A DNA stretch of 64,000 nucleotides from Bin34 sp965219935 (GTDB lineage Bacteria > Chloroflexota > Anaerolineae > Caldilineales > Caldilineaceae), in assembly GCA_965219935.1 (NCBI GenBank), contig CBDCOU010000003.1, positions 248,001 to 312,000 of the forward strand, in the 5' to 3' direction. This document shows, piece after piece, positions 18,299 through 27,477 of the stretch. Position 1 is the stretch's first letter. The number at the start of each line of letters is the position of its first letter. Position numbers and translations under genes: made by a program. Below the pieces are notes generated by a model. It was not told the origin of the DNA, made no database searches, and saw nothing but the letters and a program-made list of their open reading frames with translations.

Positions 18299-20005
18299 TC
18301 AGCGCAGAATGGCTCGGAGCAGGACCAGCAAAGCCACGGACCAGCCTACAAGGCCGGACCCTTCGATCACATTCAGCGTGTTGGACCACACCACGCTGAT
18401 CCGGGCGGCACCGAACTGGATGCCTCCCGATACCCACTCCAGAGACAGGTTCAGGGTGATCTTGTGCAGCAGCCGGGAGGCCGGCTCGCGCACCCGGGTC
18501 AGCATCCAGCCGACCGACAGACCTCCGCCTGTGGCGACTGCCGTGTAGATCAGAACCATGGGGGAACGCAATTGCCCGAGGCTTTCCCACAGGGACGGCA
18601 ATTCCGCGCCGCCGGCATGCAGCCAAATCCAGCCTGGAACGAGCCCAAGGAGCAGGTTCGACACGGCCAGCAGGCAGGCTGCACCCAGTTGGGGATCTCG
18701 GTGCAGAGGGATCCCGACCTGCAGCCTGCGGACGGCGTCCAGCCATGGACGCCAGAGGGAGGCACTGAACACGAGGACGGCCAGGAGGAAGGTGGCATTC
18801 CAGGCGCTTGCCGGGGGCAGGGCACCGGGTTCAAGCCAACGGCCCAGTGCGATGAATCCCGGTGTCAGGGGCATCCCCAGGAGGCCCAGGATCCCCAGCA
18901 GGTGCAATGCCAGGCCGACGCGCGTTGGGGGAAGTCGTTGCGCCACAAGCCACAGCGCCCCCGACAGGCAGCAGGCGGCAACCGAGGAAAGGGTTGCCAT
19001 GGGCCCCTGGCCGAATCCCAGCATGGCGGCCAATCCGGTCAGTGACACCGATGTCACGATGACGGACTTGCGGCGGAGGGAGCGGCTTCCCCGGTGCAGG
19101 CAGACAACGGCGCTGATCAGGCACATGAGTGTGATTGCCGGCAGCACCAGGGCCCGGATTTCAGGCTGTCGCTGGGCCAGCTCAAGCGTGAGGCCCAACA
19201 GCCAGAGCCCCGACAGAGCCGGCAGTACCTGACTGAAAATCCGTTCGGATACGCTGAGGTTCAGGTGGCTGCTGGGCAGCAGCCAAAGGTGCAGGGGGTA
19301 GGCCCCCCCGCGTACGGCACCGGCGATAAACAGGGCGTAGAGGGTCTCGATCGGCAAGGACGATCCAATCAGCATTTGATTGGGACCGTTGACCCCTGCC
19401 GGAAACAGTCCAATCAACAACACCAGCGTGCCCAGCATGCCCATGCCCAAGGCGCGGTGGTACACCACGGACCATTCCTCCTGTACCACCGCGTGCTGGT
19501 TCATCACCTGCGTGTGGCGGAAGACCAGCATCACGTCCAGCAGGACCCAGGTAAAGACCGTGGTCAGCATGTTGCCACTGTTGACCAGCAGCCAGACGCA
19601 GGCCAAGGTCGCCAGATTCAAGGCCAGGAACCGCGTAAAGAAGAACCTGTCCTCCGGGGACATCTCTTCCGGATCGGATAGCCGCTGTGCGGAGCAGAGC
19701 AGGCCGGCCGCGCCCAAAATGCCCGCCAGGAGCGATATGTTCCAGTTCCAGCCTACGTGCAGCCATACAAACTGAAAGCTGTCCTGCAGGGACGGTTGCC
19801 AGGTGAGGGCAAACAGCGGCAGCCCGCGCTGGAACACCTGGCTGACCAGGGCTCCGAACGAGACGCCGAGCAGGATCAGGGCCAGTGCCAACAGTCGATC
19901 CGGCCGACTGCGCGTGGGATGGGCAAAGGACAGGGCCACCGGGCCCGCAAGCAGCAGCAGCGGCGGCAAAAGTGGAGAAGTGACCAAGCCGCGCAGGGCT
20001 TCCAT
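18299..20005 (-). CDS. NuoL/NuoM/HyfB-like antiporter membrane subunit
   Basis: The 568-residue protein has about 14-16 membrane helices. The segment YPLHLWLLPSSHLNLS matches the conserved P-x-H-x-W-L-P-x-A-H motif of complex I and Mrp antiporter-like subunits. A charged loop (SDPEEMSPEDRFFFTRF) precedes the helix that usually carries the coupling glutamate. It is the first gene of a three-gene membrane module that includes no NADH-, ferredoxin- or hydrogen-oxidising subunit. It could be an ion translocator or part of a complex with genes elsewhere. ATG 20005 opens directly on the first hydrophobic helix. Confidence 0.75.
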   Translation of the reverse strand: MEALRGLVTSPLLPPLLLLAGPVALSFAHPTRSRPDRLLALALILLGVSFGALVSQVFQRGLPLFALTWQPSLQDSFQFVWLHVGWNWNISLLAGILGAAGLLCSAQRLSDPEEMSPEDRFFFTRFLALNLATLACVWLLVNSGNMLTTVFTWVLLDVMLVFRHTQVMNQHAVVQEEWSVVYHRALGMGMLGTLVLLIGLFPAGVNGPNQMLIGSSLPIETLYALFIAGAVRGGAYPLHLWLLPSSHLNLSVSERIFSQVLPALSGLWLLGLTLELAQRQPEIRALVLPAITLMCLISAVVCLHRGSRSLRRKSVIVTSVSLTGLAAMLGFGQGPMATLSSVAACCLSGALWLVAQRLPPTRVGLALHLLGILGLLGMPLTPGFIALGRWLEPGALPPASAWNATFLLAVLVFSASLWRPWLDAVRRLQVGIPLHRDPQLGAACLLAVSNLLLGLVPGWIWLHAGGAELPSLWESLGQLRSPMVLIYTAVATGGGLSVGWMLTRVREPASRLLHKITLNLSLEWVSGGIQFGAARISVVWSNTLNVIEGSGLVGWSVALLVLLRAILR

Positions 20006-20144
20006 GGCAACGCCTTGACGCGGAGTCGGATTTAGGTCCGAACTCGCCGGAAGGCCGCCCCAGGAGGGCGGGAGCGGCCTCGGTCGGGATGGTGGTGCCG
20101 GTCGCCGAACCTTCCGTCCGCGTCGGCGCACGGTGTGGCGGATT

Positions 20145-20756
20145 TCACCCCAGTTCGGCCGGTGAGTTGGCTGTGCCGGTGAAGACGATTGCGGACAGTG
20201 GCTCGCGTTCACGGGCCGACACTTCGCGTTCCGCTATCGGTTCCGCCAATGTGTCCGGTTCGTCACGGTACCCGATCGCGACGGCGACCACCGGTTCCCA
20301 TTCGGCGGGCAGATCGAGGACCTTGCGCGCGGCATCGCCCGAAAAACCGCCCATTTGGTGTGCATGGAGACCCATGGCCGTGGCCTGGGTCACGAGGTTG
20401 GCCACCGCCTGGCCCGTGTCGTACACCGCCTTGCGGTTGGTCCGTCCCTGGGCCACGGTGTTGGCGGAGGCAATCATCAGGAGACTGGCGTTGCGGGCCC
20501 AGGCCTGATTCATGTCCATCAGCGTGCCCAGGATTCGCTCGAAGCCCTCAGGGTCGGCCGAGCGCTCCGCGTAAACAAACCGCCACGGCTGCGCGTTGAA
20601 CGAGGAGGCGGACCAACGCGCAGCCTCGAACAGGCTCCCAATTTGCGCGCGGTCCAAGGATGCTTGTCGGAAGGCCCTTGGACTCCACCGGGCCGCGAGG
20701 GGTTCGTGGATGGGGTAGGCGGTGTCCGCGCGCTTGTGGCTGTCGAGACTGGACAA
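20145..20756 (-). CDS. Nitroreductase-family flavoprotein
   Basis: The 203-residue protein has the FMN-binding N-terminal block RWSPRAFRQ and the dimer-interface motif ARWSASSFNAQPWRFVYA typical of nitroreductases. GLHAHQMGGF and a C-terminal VAIGYRDEPD follow. Such enzymes use NAD(P)H to reduce nitro compounds, quinones or enones; the natural substrate is unclear. The start is TTG at 20756, supported by a strong AAGGAGA ribosome-binding site six bases away. A 139-base gap separates it from the NuoL-like gene downstream. Confidence 0.85.
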   Translation of the reverse strand: MSSLDSHKRADTAYPIHEPLAARWSPRAFRQASLDRAQIGSLFEAARWSASSFNAQPWRFVYAERSADPEGFERILGTLMDMNQAWARNASLLMIASANTVAQGRTNRKAVYDTGQAVANLVTQATAMGLHAHQMGGFSGDAARKVLDLPAEWEPVVAVAIGYRDEPDTLAEPIAEREVSAREREPLSAIVFTGTANSPAELG

Positions 20757-20800
20757 AATGGTCTCCTTGGGGAACTGGTGTCGGAGTGGGGTGCGGGTGT

Positions 20801-21799
20801 TCAGGGCAGGTGGACCCAGGCCGCCCGGCTGTGTTCAAGGCCGGTTATTGTAAAGGATTCAAGGGCGGCGGGCAGGAGGCAGCAGTCCAGCGGACCCAAC
20901 TCCGCAGAGCCGCCGGCAGCGGCGATTTCAAGGGAGCCCTCCAGGACCACCACGCACCGGCAGGTTGCCGGATCCCCTATTCCGACCACGGTCTCGCCGG
21001 TTGCGATCGTTGCGAGGTCCGCCGCAAACTGCGGGCATGTAATCAATCGACTGGCGGCCAGTCCCTGCCAGGTTGCCGGTCGGGGAACCACCGGATTGGA
21101 CACGGCTACGGCCGTGTCCAAACACGTCAGGGATTCGCGCCAGTGCAACGGCCGCGGCTGTTCCGGCCGGGACGGCCGATCCCAGTCGTACATGCGCCAG
21201 GTGGTGTCGCTGGATTCCTGCACTTCCAGGACCGTAATCCCGGGCCCCAGGGCATGCACCTGTCCGGCCGGTACGAAAAACGTGTCCCCGGCACGGACTT
21301 GATGGCGCTGCAGCCAATGTGTCAGGTCCCGGGAAGGGCCGGCCTGTTGAATGTCCTCCAGCGTTGTGTCCGGCTTGAGACCGAGTATCAGTTCGGCGTC
21401 CGGCTCGGCGGCCAGGATGATCCACATTTCGGTCTTGCCGAAGGTTTCGCGCCGACCGTCGCCTTGGGCCGGATGCACCTGTACGGACAGCCACTCGTCG
21501 ACATCCAGCAACTTCAACAGGATCGGGAAGCGGCCATGGGCGACGGTGTCTGCATGCCGCGTGCCCACCAGATCGGTTCCGAATTCCCTGAGCAATCGGG
21601 ATAGCCGCCAACCGGCCAACGGGCCGTGCGCCACCGGTGTCTCGGCTGTCGGGTGGCCCGACACAAGCCATGCTTCGGCCAGGCGCGAGCCGGCCGGAAC
21701 CCACGGCAATCGTTCAGCGAGGCGGTGTCCGCCCCACACTGCATCCCGCATATGGGGGGCGAAGCACAATGGATGATCAAGCCGCCGGGCGGAACTCAC
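20801..21799 (-). CDS. manA: Mannose-6-phosphate isomerase, class I (ManA-like)
   Basis: The 332-residue cupin enzyme carries the expected zinc-site blocks: SVQVHPAQG, GKTEMW and FVPAGQVHALG. It interconverts mannose-6-phosphate and fructose-6-phosphate, linking glycolysis to mannose-containing glycans. GTG 21799 overlaps the upstream stop (GTGA) and gives an N-terminus close to WGGHRLAE, as expected. The open frame extends to 21913 but runs into the preceding gene. Active-site residues look intact, so activity is likely. Confidence 0.85.
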   Translation of the reverse strand: MSSARRLDHPLCFAPHMRDAVWGGHRLAERLPWVPAGSRLAEAWLVSGHPTAETPVAHGPLAGWRLSRLLREFGTDLVGTRHADTVAHGRFPILLKLLDVDEWLSVQVHPAQGDGRRETFGKTEMWIILAAEPDAELILGLKPDTTLEDIQQAGPSRDLTHWLQRHQVRAGDTFFVPAGQVHALGPGITVLEVQESSDTTWRMYDWDRPSRPEQPRPLHWRESLTCLDTAVAVSNPVVPRPATWQGLAASRLITCPQFAADLATIATGETVVGIGDPATCRCVVVLEGSLEIAAAGGSAELGPLDCCLLPAALESFTITGLEHSRAAWVHLP

Positions 21800-23157
21800 G
21801 TTGCTTCTCCACCGGGAACCCGGGGCTCGGATACCGTTGCCTCCTCGTCCTGGATATCCGCGTTCCGGGTGTCGTCCTTCTCTTCGCGCCGGGGGGCTGG
21901 CCTGCCAAACCACCGCCTTTGCGGCTCCGGATCTTCCTGCTCGGCTTCTTCCAGGAATGTCAGGGGCTGGTCCAGGACCCGGTACCAGGCATAGGTCACG
22001 ACCAGCTTGGCCGAGGCCATGACCGGTGCGGCCAGCACCGCACCCAGAACCCCGGCCAGCGACGTGCCCATCAACACGCTGAGCAGCACCACGACGGGAT
22101 GCAGGCGCAGGGAATTGCCGATGATGCGCGGCACGATGATGTTGCTTTCAATTTGCTGGACCGCAACCACGCACAGGGTGACCAGCAGCCCGTATTGCAC
22201 CGTGGTGAGGCCGAAGGCCGTCGAGTCCTGGAACAGGGCCACGAGAATGATCAGCACCGAACTGGCGACCGGTCCGATGACCGGCAGGAATTCCAGGGCT
22301 CCGGCGGCGAGCGCCAGGCCGAAGGCATTGCTGACGCGGAGCAGGGGAAGCAGGATCGTGTAGACCGCAAACAACAGGAGCGAAATCAGGATCTGGCCCC
22401 GCAGGTAGGCTCGCCAAATCTCGCTGAACCGCCGCCAAAGCGCCTGCAGGTCCTGCTGAATGCTCCGTACCGGCGCCAGGCTGTCGATGTAGCTGCCGAC
22501 CTTCGGTATGTCGATGATGATGTACAGGGACAGGATCAAGACCAGCAGCGTGACGGCCAGGACGTTGAACGTGCCCTTGGCGAACCCCGAAGCTGTGACC
22601 AGGCTTTGCTGCAGCAGCGGGTTCAGCCACTGCAGGGCCTGGTCGCCAATGGCGCCCAAATTCCACTCCAGTTGCGAGCCGTCCGGTGAAATCGGTTCCA
22701 ACCATTGGAGGGAGAACTGTTCCACGAAGCCAAAGCCCGGACGCTGCATCAGGGATTCGACCGTTCCGGCGGTCTGCGCGGCCCATGACTGAAGGGCTGT
22801 TTGCAGCCGTTCCAGGATGGAAGGCAGGGCGTTGTACAGCAGATTGAACTGCTGGATCGACTCCGCAATCAGCCAGAACGCGGTTGTGAAGCCCACGACC
22901 AGCAGGCCGGCCAGGACCAGTACGGCGGCCGCGGCCCGGTTCAGGAAGGTATGGCGGGAGATGGCAGTGATCGCCGGATGCAGCAGGTAGGCCAGGATTA
23001 CGGCCAGAACCAGTGGCTGGATCAGATTGGAGAAGCGCCAGACCACCCAGGCCACGGCCGCCAGGAACAGGAGGGAGGCCAGCAGCTTGGTGTTGGCCGA
23101 CCAGCGCACTTCGCGGTCGGCGGGATGGGCGGGTGCCGGGGCGTGTTGTTCGTCCAC
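21796..23157 (-). CDS. AI-2E family membrane permease
   Basis: The 453-residue protein has eight predicted membrane helices. Its conserved C-terminal half (LEFLPVIGPVASSVLIILVA, VQQIESNIIVPRIIGNSLRL, HPVVVLLSVLMG) is characteristic of the AI-2E/YdiK/PerM family. Members include signal exporters and Na+/H+ antiporters, so the substrate is not certain. A charged cytoplasmic tail of about 60 residues rich in Glu, Asp and Arg follows the last helix. Start is GTG at 23157, 18 bases downstream of the pcrA stop. Confidence 0.85.
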   Translation of the reverse strand: MDEQHAPAPAHPADREVRWSANTKLLASLLFLAAVAWVVWRFSNLIQPLVLAVILAYLLHPAITAISRHTFLNRAAAAVLVLAGLLVVGFTTAFWLIAESIQQFNLLYNALPSILERLQTALQSWAAQTAGTVESLMQRPGFGFVEQFSLQWLEPISPDGSQLEWNLGAIGDQALQWLNPLLQQSLVTASGFAKGTFNVLAVTLLVLILSLYIIIDIPKVGSYIDSLAPVRSIQQDLQALWRRFSEIWRAYLRGQILISLLLFAVYTILLPLLRVSNAFGLALAAGALEFLPVIGPVASSVLIILVALFQDSTAFGLTTVQYGLLVTLCVVAVQQIESNIIVPRIIGNSLRLHPVVVLLSVLMGTSLAGVLGAVLAAPVMASAKLVVTYAWYRVLDQPLTFLEEAEQEDPEPQRRWFGRPAPRREEKDDTRNADIQDEEATVSEPRVPGGEAT

Positions 23158-23175
23158 GGTTGGGAATGGGGCGAC

Positions 23176-25518
23176 TCAGACCGGTTCGAGACCGGCGATC
23201 GAATTCAGCACTGTCTTGAGGCCGTGCTGGCGGAATGCGATCGTCACTTCCTCGTCTCCGTCGGCAAGCAGTTTGGAGCCAATCACCTTGCCCGTGCCGA
23301 AGATCCGGTGCCGCACGTTCATGCCCGCCTTGAACTGCGACACAGCCGGTGCGGCCGGAGTCGGGTTTGCATCGGCCTCGACCGACGACCAGTCATGGCG
23401 TGACGGGCGAATCCTGTAGGCGTCGGCTTGTCGTCCGCCCAGGGACGAGCCCTGTCCCACCGCCCGCCACTGGGGCCACGTTTCGCGGAGCAGGAGGCCG
23501 GGATCGATCTCGTTCAGGAACCGACTCTCCCGGTAGCGCATGGTGCGTCCACTGACAAAGCGCTGGTCGGCCCGGGTCAGGAACAGCAACCGTTCGGCCC
23601 GGGTAATGCCGACGTAGAGGAGTCGACGTTCCTCTTCGATGTCTTCCCGGTCACCGGTATCGCGGGCGCGGAAGTGCGGCAACAGATCCTCGTCCACGCC
23701 CGGGATGTAGACAACCGGAAATTCGAGCCCCTTGGCGTTGTGTAGGGTCATGAGCGTGATCTTCGGCTCGTCGTCGTCCCGTTCGTCCGCCGCGGAAATC
23801 AGGCTGACATGCTCCAGAAACAGCTCCACCGGATTGAGGGCCAGCTCCTCCGCATCGCTCTCCGGTTCAAATTCCGAAGCCAGGCCCACCAGTTCGTCCA
23901 GGTTTTCGAGACGGTGTTCGTCCTGTTCGCCGGATGCAACCAGGCGCGCACGGTACCCGGATGATTCGAGCACGTCGGCCAGAAACAGGCCGGCATCGAT
24001 GGTGAGGTCCTCGGTGTACAGCCGTTCCCGCCACTCGGCAGCCAGACTCTCGAATGTCTGCAGGCTGCGCAGGGCACGCCCCGTGAACGGCGACGGATGC
24101 CGTTCCCAGGCGTCCGGTGCCATGTGTGCCACCGCTTCGGGCCCGCGGCAGACCACCGTCAGGGTGTCGGAGATGGAGAGCCCCCACCGGTCCCGGCACT
24201 CGATTAGGCGCGCCAGGGTTTTCGCCCCGATTCCGCGCGCCGGCTTGTTGATGATGCGCGCCAGCGACAAGGCATCCAGCGGGTTGACCAAAAAACGCAG
24301 GAACGCCAGGGCGTCCTTGATTTCGGCCCGGTCGTAGAACCGCAAGGCGCCAATCAGGCGATAGGCGATGCGATGGTTCAGGAACGCTTCCTCCAGGGCC
24401 CGGCTGAGCGCATGCGTGCGGTACATCACCGCGATGTCCTCATGCGCAAACGTTTCGTCGCGCAAGAGGTTGGCGGCACTGCGGGCGATCCAGTCGGCTT
24501 CCGAGTCGCCACCGGCAGCGTCCACCAGCACTACCTGCTGACCGTCGGGATTGCCGGTGAACAGTTCCTTGTGGGTGCGTCCGCGATTGTGCTGGATGAG
24601 GCTGTTGGCCACATCCAGGATTTGCTGTGTGCTGCGGTAGTTTTCCTCCAGCACGACAGTTCGGAGCGATGGGAAGTCCCTTCGCAGCCGGGCCAGGTTG
24701 CGGCGGTTGGCACCGCGGAACGCGTAAATCGACTGGTCCTCGTCGCCCACCACGAACAGGCTCTGCAACGAATCCGGATAGGCGGCCAGCAGCTTTACCA
24801 GCTCGTACTGAACCCCGTTGGTGTCCTGGAATTCGTCGACCAGAACGTGTGGCCAACGGGCGCGGTACCGGTCCAGCACATCCCGGTTGTCGCGGAACAG
24901 CCGCAGCGCGTGCAGCAGGAGATCGTCGAAGTCCAGGGCGTTGTTGGCCCTCAGGGTTTTTTCGTAGTCCGCATAAATCGGAGCCAGGCGGACATCGAGA
25001 ACCGAGGAGGCTTGGGCCTCGAACTCCGCTGCAGTCAGTCCTTGGTCCTTGGCTCGGCTGATGTCGGCCAACACGGAGAATTCAGTCTCGTTCGAGACGG
25101 CCCTGGAAACGAGGATCTCCTTGATGACCGATTTCTGGTCGTCGGCATCGACGATGATCCAGTTGCGCTCGTACGGCGTGTGTTCGTATTCCACGCGCAG
25201 GATGCGGGCGCAGATGGAGTGGAATGTCCCGATGGCCATGGGACGTCGCCACCCGAAGCCGGGCTCATCCTGGTCCTGGGACGCGAGCAACTCGAGTGCG
25301 CGCTGCCGCATCTCGCCGGCAGCCTTGTTGGTGAAGGTTACGGCCAGGATGCGGTTGCGGGCGACATCCAACTCCTGAACCAGCCAGGCAATCCGATGGG
25401 TCAGGACCCGGGTCTTGCCCGATCCCGGACCAGCCATGATTTGGGCCGGTCCGATGGGCAGCGAAACCGCCTCGCGCTGGGCGGTGTTCAGCTTGGCGAG
25501 TAGCGGATGGGGAGTCAC
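23176..25518 (-). CDS. pcrA: ATP-dependent DNA helicase PcrA/UvrD
   Basis: The 780-residue superfamily 1 helicase has all major motifs: a Q-motif start (LNTAQREAV), Walker A AGPGSGKTRVL, motif Ia VTFTNKAAGEM, VDEFQDTN, GDEDQSIYAFRGA, NYRST, LMTLHNAKGLEFPVV and VGITRAERLL. The C-terminal tail (MNVRHRIFGTGKVI) is the RNA-polymerase- or DNA-binding tail seen in PcrA. It unwinds DNA 3'-5' in excision repair and conflict resolution. GTG 25518 starts six bases after maf. Confidence 0.95.
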   Translation of the reverse strand: MTPHPLLAKLNTAQREAVSLPIGPAQIMAGPGSGKTRVLTHRIAWLVQELDVARNRILAVTFTNKAAGEMRQRALELLASQDQDEPGFGWRRPMAIGTFHSICARILRVEYEHTPYERNWIIVDADDQKSVIKEILVSRAVSNETEFSVLADISRAKDQGLTAAEFEAQASSVLDVRLAPIYADYEKTLRANNALDFDDLLLHALRLFRDNRDVLDRYRARWPHVLVDEFQDTNGVQYELVKLLAAYPDSLQSLFVVGDEDQSIYAFRGANRRNLARLRRDFPSLRTVVLEENYRSTQQILDVANSLIQHNRGRTHKELFTGNPDGQQVVLVDAAGGDSEADWIARSAANLLRDETFAHEDIAVMYRTHALSRALEEAFLNHRIAYRLIGALRFYDRAEIKDALAFLRFLVNPLDALSLARIINKPARGIGAKTLARLIECRDRWGLSISDTLTVVCRGPEAVAHMAPDAWERHPSPFTGRALRSLQTFESLAAEWRERLYTEDLTIDAGLFLADVLESSGYRARLVASGEQDEHRLENLDELVGLASEFEPESDAEELALNPVELFLEHVSLISAADERDDDEPKITLMTLHNAKGLEFPVVYIPGVDEDLLPHFRARDTGDREDIEEERRLLYVGITRAERLLFLTRADQRFVSGRTMRYRESRFLNEIDPGLLLRETWPQWRAVGQGSSLGGRQADAYRIRPSRHDWSSVEADANPTPAAPAVSQFKAGMNVRHRIFGTGKVIGSKLLADGDEEVTIAFRQHGLKTVLNSIAGLEPV

Positions 25519-25524
25519 GGCGAA

Positions 25525-26202
25525 TCAAGTTGTTTGACAGCAGGAGCGCCCGGTGAGTCTGACACAGACCGAGGTGAAGTCCGCAGGGATTGGCCAGCCC
25601 AGTTCATCGTGCAGCAGGTGCAGCAGATGGTGTATCGGTATGCCCATGACGCTGGCTGCACAGCCGTCCACCTGCGCCACGGGATTGAAGTCCCGGTCCT
25701 GCAGGGCATATCCCCCGGCTTTGTCGAACGGATGGCCGGTCCGGACGTACCGGTCGATGTCCGCGTCCGTGTAGTTGCGCATGGTCAGTCGGGATACGTG
25801 CACCCCCGTCCGCCGTCTCCCGGTGTGGAGGTTGAGCAGGCAATAGCCCGTACAAACTTCGTGCGGTCCGGTGCGCAGCCGGCGCAGGAACGATTTCGCC
25901 TCAAGGGCGTCTTGCGGCTTCCCCAGAATATGGCCCGCATGCACCACGGTGGTGTCCAGGCCCAGCAGCAGGGCCGGCTCGGCCAACAGGTCGCTTGGCA
26001 GGTTCGTCCGGGCCGTGTCCGCCTTCAGGGACGCCAGCCGCAGGGTCATGCATTCCGGGGGTTCGTTGGGCAGGGGCGATTCGTCCACATCCGCCGGGTG
26101 GAGGCGGACCGGAAGCCCCAATGCTCTCAGAAACGCCTGTCGCCGAGGACTCGCCGAGGCCAGAACCAGGGTAGTGTTCCGGGACAAGGTGTTCGCAGTC
26201 AT
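25525..26202 (-). CDS. maf: Maf-like nucleoside triphosphate pyrophosphatase
   Basis: The 225-residue protein begins with the Maf signature LVLASASPRRQAFLRALG and carries GLDTTVVHAGHILGKPQD and GYALQDRD, which correspond to the conserved active-site blocks. Maf proteins hydrolyse non-canonical or modified nucleotides such as dTTP/UTP analogues. The protein has a slightly longer C-terminus than the usual 190-200 residues, ending in a Cys-Cys pair. ATG 26202 gives the family N-terminus. It is the first gene of the minus-strand run, divergent from the Gfo/Idh/MocA gene with 197 bases between. Confidence 0.88.
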   Translation of the reverse strand: MTANTLSRNTTLVLASASPRRQAFLRALGLPVRLHPADVDESPLPNEPPECMTLRLASLKADTARTNLPSDLLAEPALLLGLDTTVVHAGHILGKPQDALEAKSFLRRLRTGPHEVCTGYCLLNLHTGRRRTGVHVSRLTMRNYTDADIDRYVRTGHPFDKAGGYALQDRDFNPVAQVDGCAASVMGIPIHHLLHLLHDELGWPIPADFTSVCVRLTGRSCCQTT

Positions 26203-26399
26203 TGGGGGAGGCCTCAAGGGATTGGCCGCGTGTGGCGGATACGGCAACCGTCGGAAACAAACCGGGATGCGAGTGCTTGAATCGTGCACCGACCGAAGGT
26301 GCGAAGTACAATTGGGCGGCCCCGAAGGCGACTGGGGCCGCATGTCCGGACCCATTCGCGGCAGTCCGGATTTTCCCCCAATCCGAGGCACCTCAGCAT

Positions 26400-27425
26400 A
26401 TGGCATCTACTTCTGCCGTCCAGGATGCGGTTACGCGTACGGCCATCATCGGATGCGGGGGCATGGCCCGCAGCCATCTCCGTTCCATCCTCGACGATCC
26501 CCGGGGCACACAGGTCAGCGTCGTGTGCGAACCCATGGCCGAGAATTACGAGATGGCCTGTGAGCTGTTTGAGGAGGCCGGGGTCGCGGTCCCCGAGAAC
26601 GTGCCGGATCTGGATGCCATGCTGGCAGGGCATGCCGCGGATCTGGATGCCGTCTTCATCGTCACCCCCCATGCCATGCACCACGACCACATCGTCGCTA
26701 GTCTCGACGCGGGGTTGGACGTCCTGGTGGAAAAGCCCATGGTGGTGAGCAAGGAGGAAGCCGAACGTGTCATTGCCAAGCGGGACGAAACCGGCAAATT
26801 GGTGACCGTGGCCTTTCAGGGAAGCCTGTCGCCGCACATCCGGTGGGCTTCCGAACAGTTGCACGACGGGCCCTACGGCCGCGTGCTGGCCATCAGCGGC
26901 ACCGTGTGGCAGAGCTGGAAGGGGTTGGCGGATGGCCGCTGGCGTCTTGACCCGCACGTGTCCGGTGGCGGGTTCATGTTTGATACCGGTGCCCACCTGA
27001 TGAACACGATTTCCGATCTGGCCGGCGAGGACTTCGTGGAGGTGGCGGCCTGGCTCAACAACGATGACATGCCCGTCGACATCATGGCGGCGGCCATGGG
27101 CCGTTTGCAGTCCGGGACTTTCGTGACCATCCACGGCTGCGGGAACGCGGTCAAGAGCTGCAGTTCCACAATCCACATCTTTGCCGAGAAGGCACACCTC
27201 AAGGCGTGCATGTGGGGCCGCTGGGTGGAAGTTCAGGAGGACGGCGACGAGGACTTCCGGCGCGTGGAACTGCCGACCATGCGGACGGCTTGGCATCGGT
27301 TCCTGGACGTGCGGGCCGGCCGCATCGAGAATCCGTCGCCTCCCGAAGTCGGCTTGCGGATGCTGAGACTATGGGATGCCATCAAGGCATCAGCCACCCG
27401 GAATGGTCAGGTGGTCCCTTGTTGA
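26400..27425 (+). CDS. Gfo/Idh/MocA family oxidoreductase
   Basis: The 341-residue protein has an N-terminal Rossmann fold (AIIGCGGMARSHL, about residues 15-27) and the EKP motif (DVLVEKPMVV), which holds the catalytic lysine. The C-terminal domain reads HVSGGGFMFDTGAHLMNTI, a typical active-site strand. These enzymes oxidise or reduce sugars or inositols with NAD(P). The neighbour is a ThuA-like gene 52 bases downstream, a frequent pairing in sugar catabolism. ATG 26400 is the last start before the Rossmann motif; the frame is open to 26202 but that part overlaps the maf start. Confidence 0.9.
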   Translation: MASTSAVQDAVTRTAIIGCGGMARSHLRSILDDPRGTQVSVVCEPMAENYEMACELFEEAGVAVPENVPDLDAMLAGHAADLDAVFIVTPHAMHHDHIVASLDAGLDVLVEKPMVVSKEEAERVIAKRDETGKLVTVAFQGSLSPHIRWASEQLHDGPYGRVLAISGTVWQSWKGLADGRWRLDPHVSGGGFMFDTGAHLMNTISDLAGEDFVEVAAWLNNDDMPVDIMAAAMGRLQSGTFVTIHGCGNAVKSCSSTIHIFAEKAHLKACMWGRWVEVQEDGDEDFRRVELPTMRTAWHRFLDVRAGRIENPSPPEVGLRMLRLWDAIKASATRNGQVVPC

Positions 27426-27477
27426 CGTTCCCATCCCTGTTTTTCCTTTGATCACGGCTCCATGGAGGCCGGTCACA

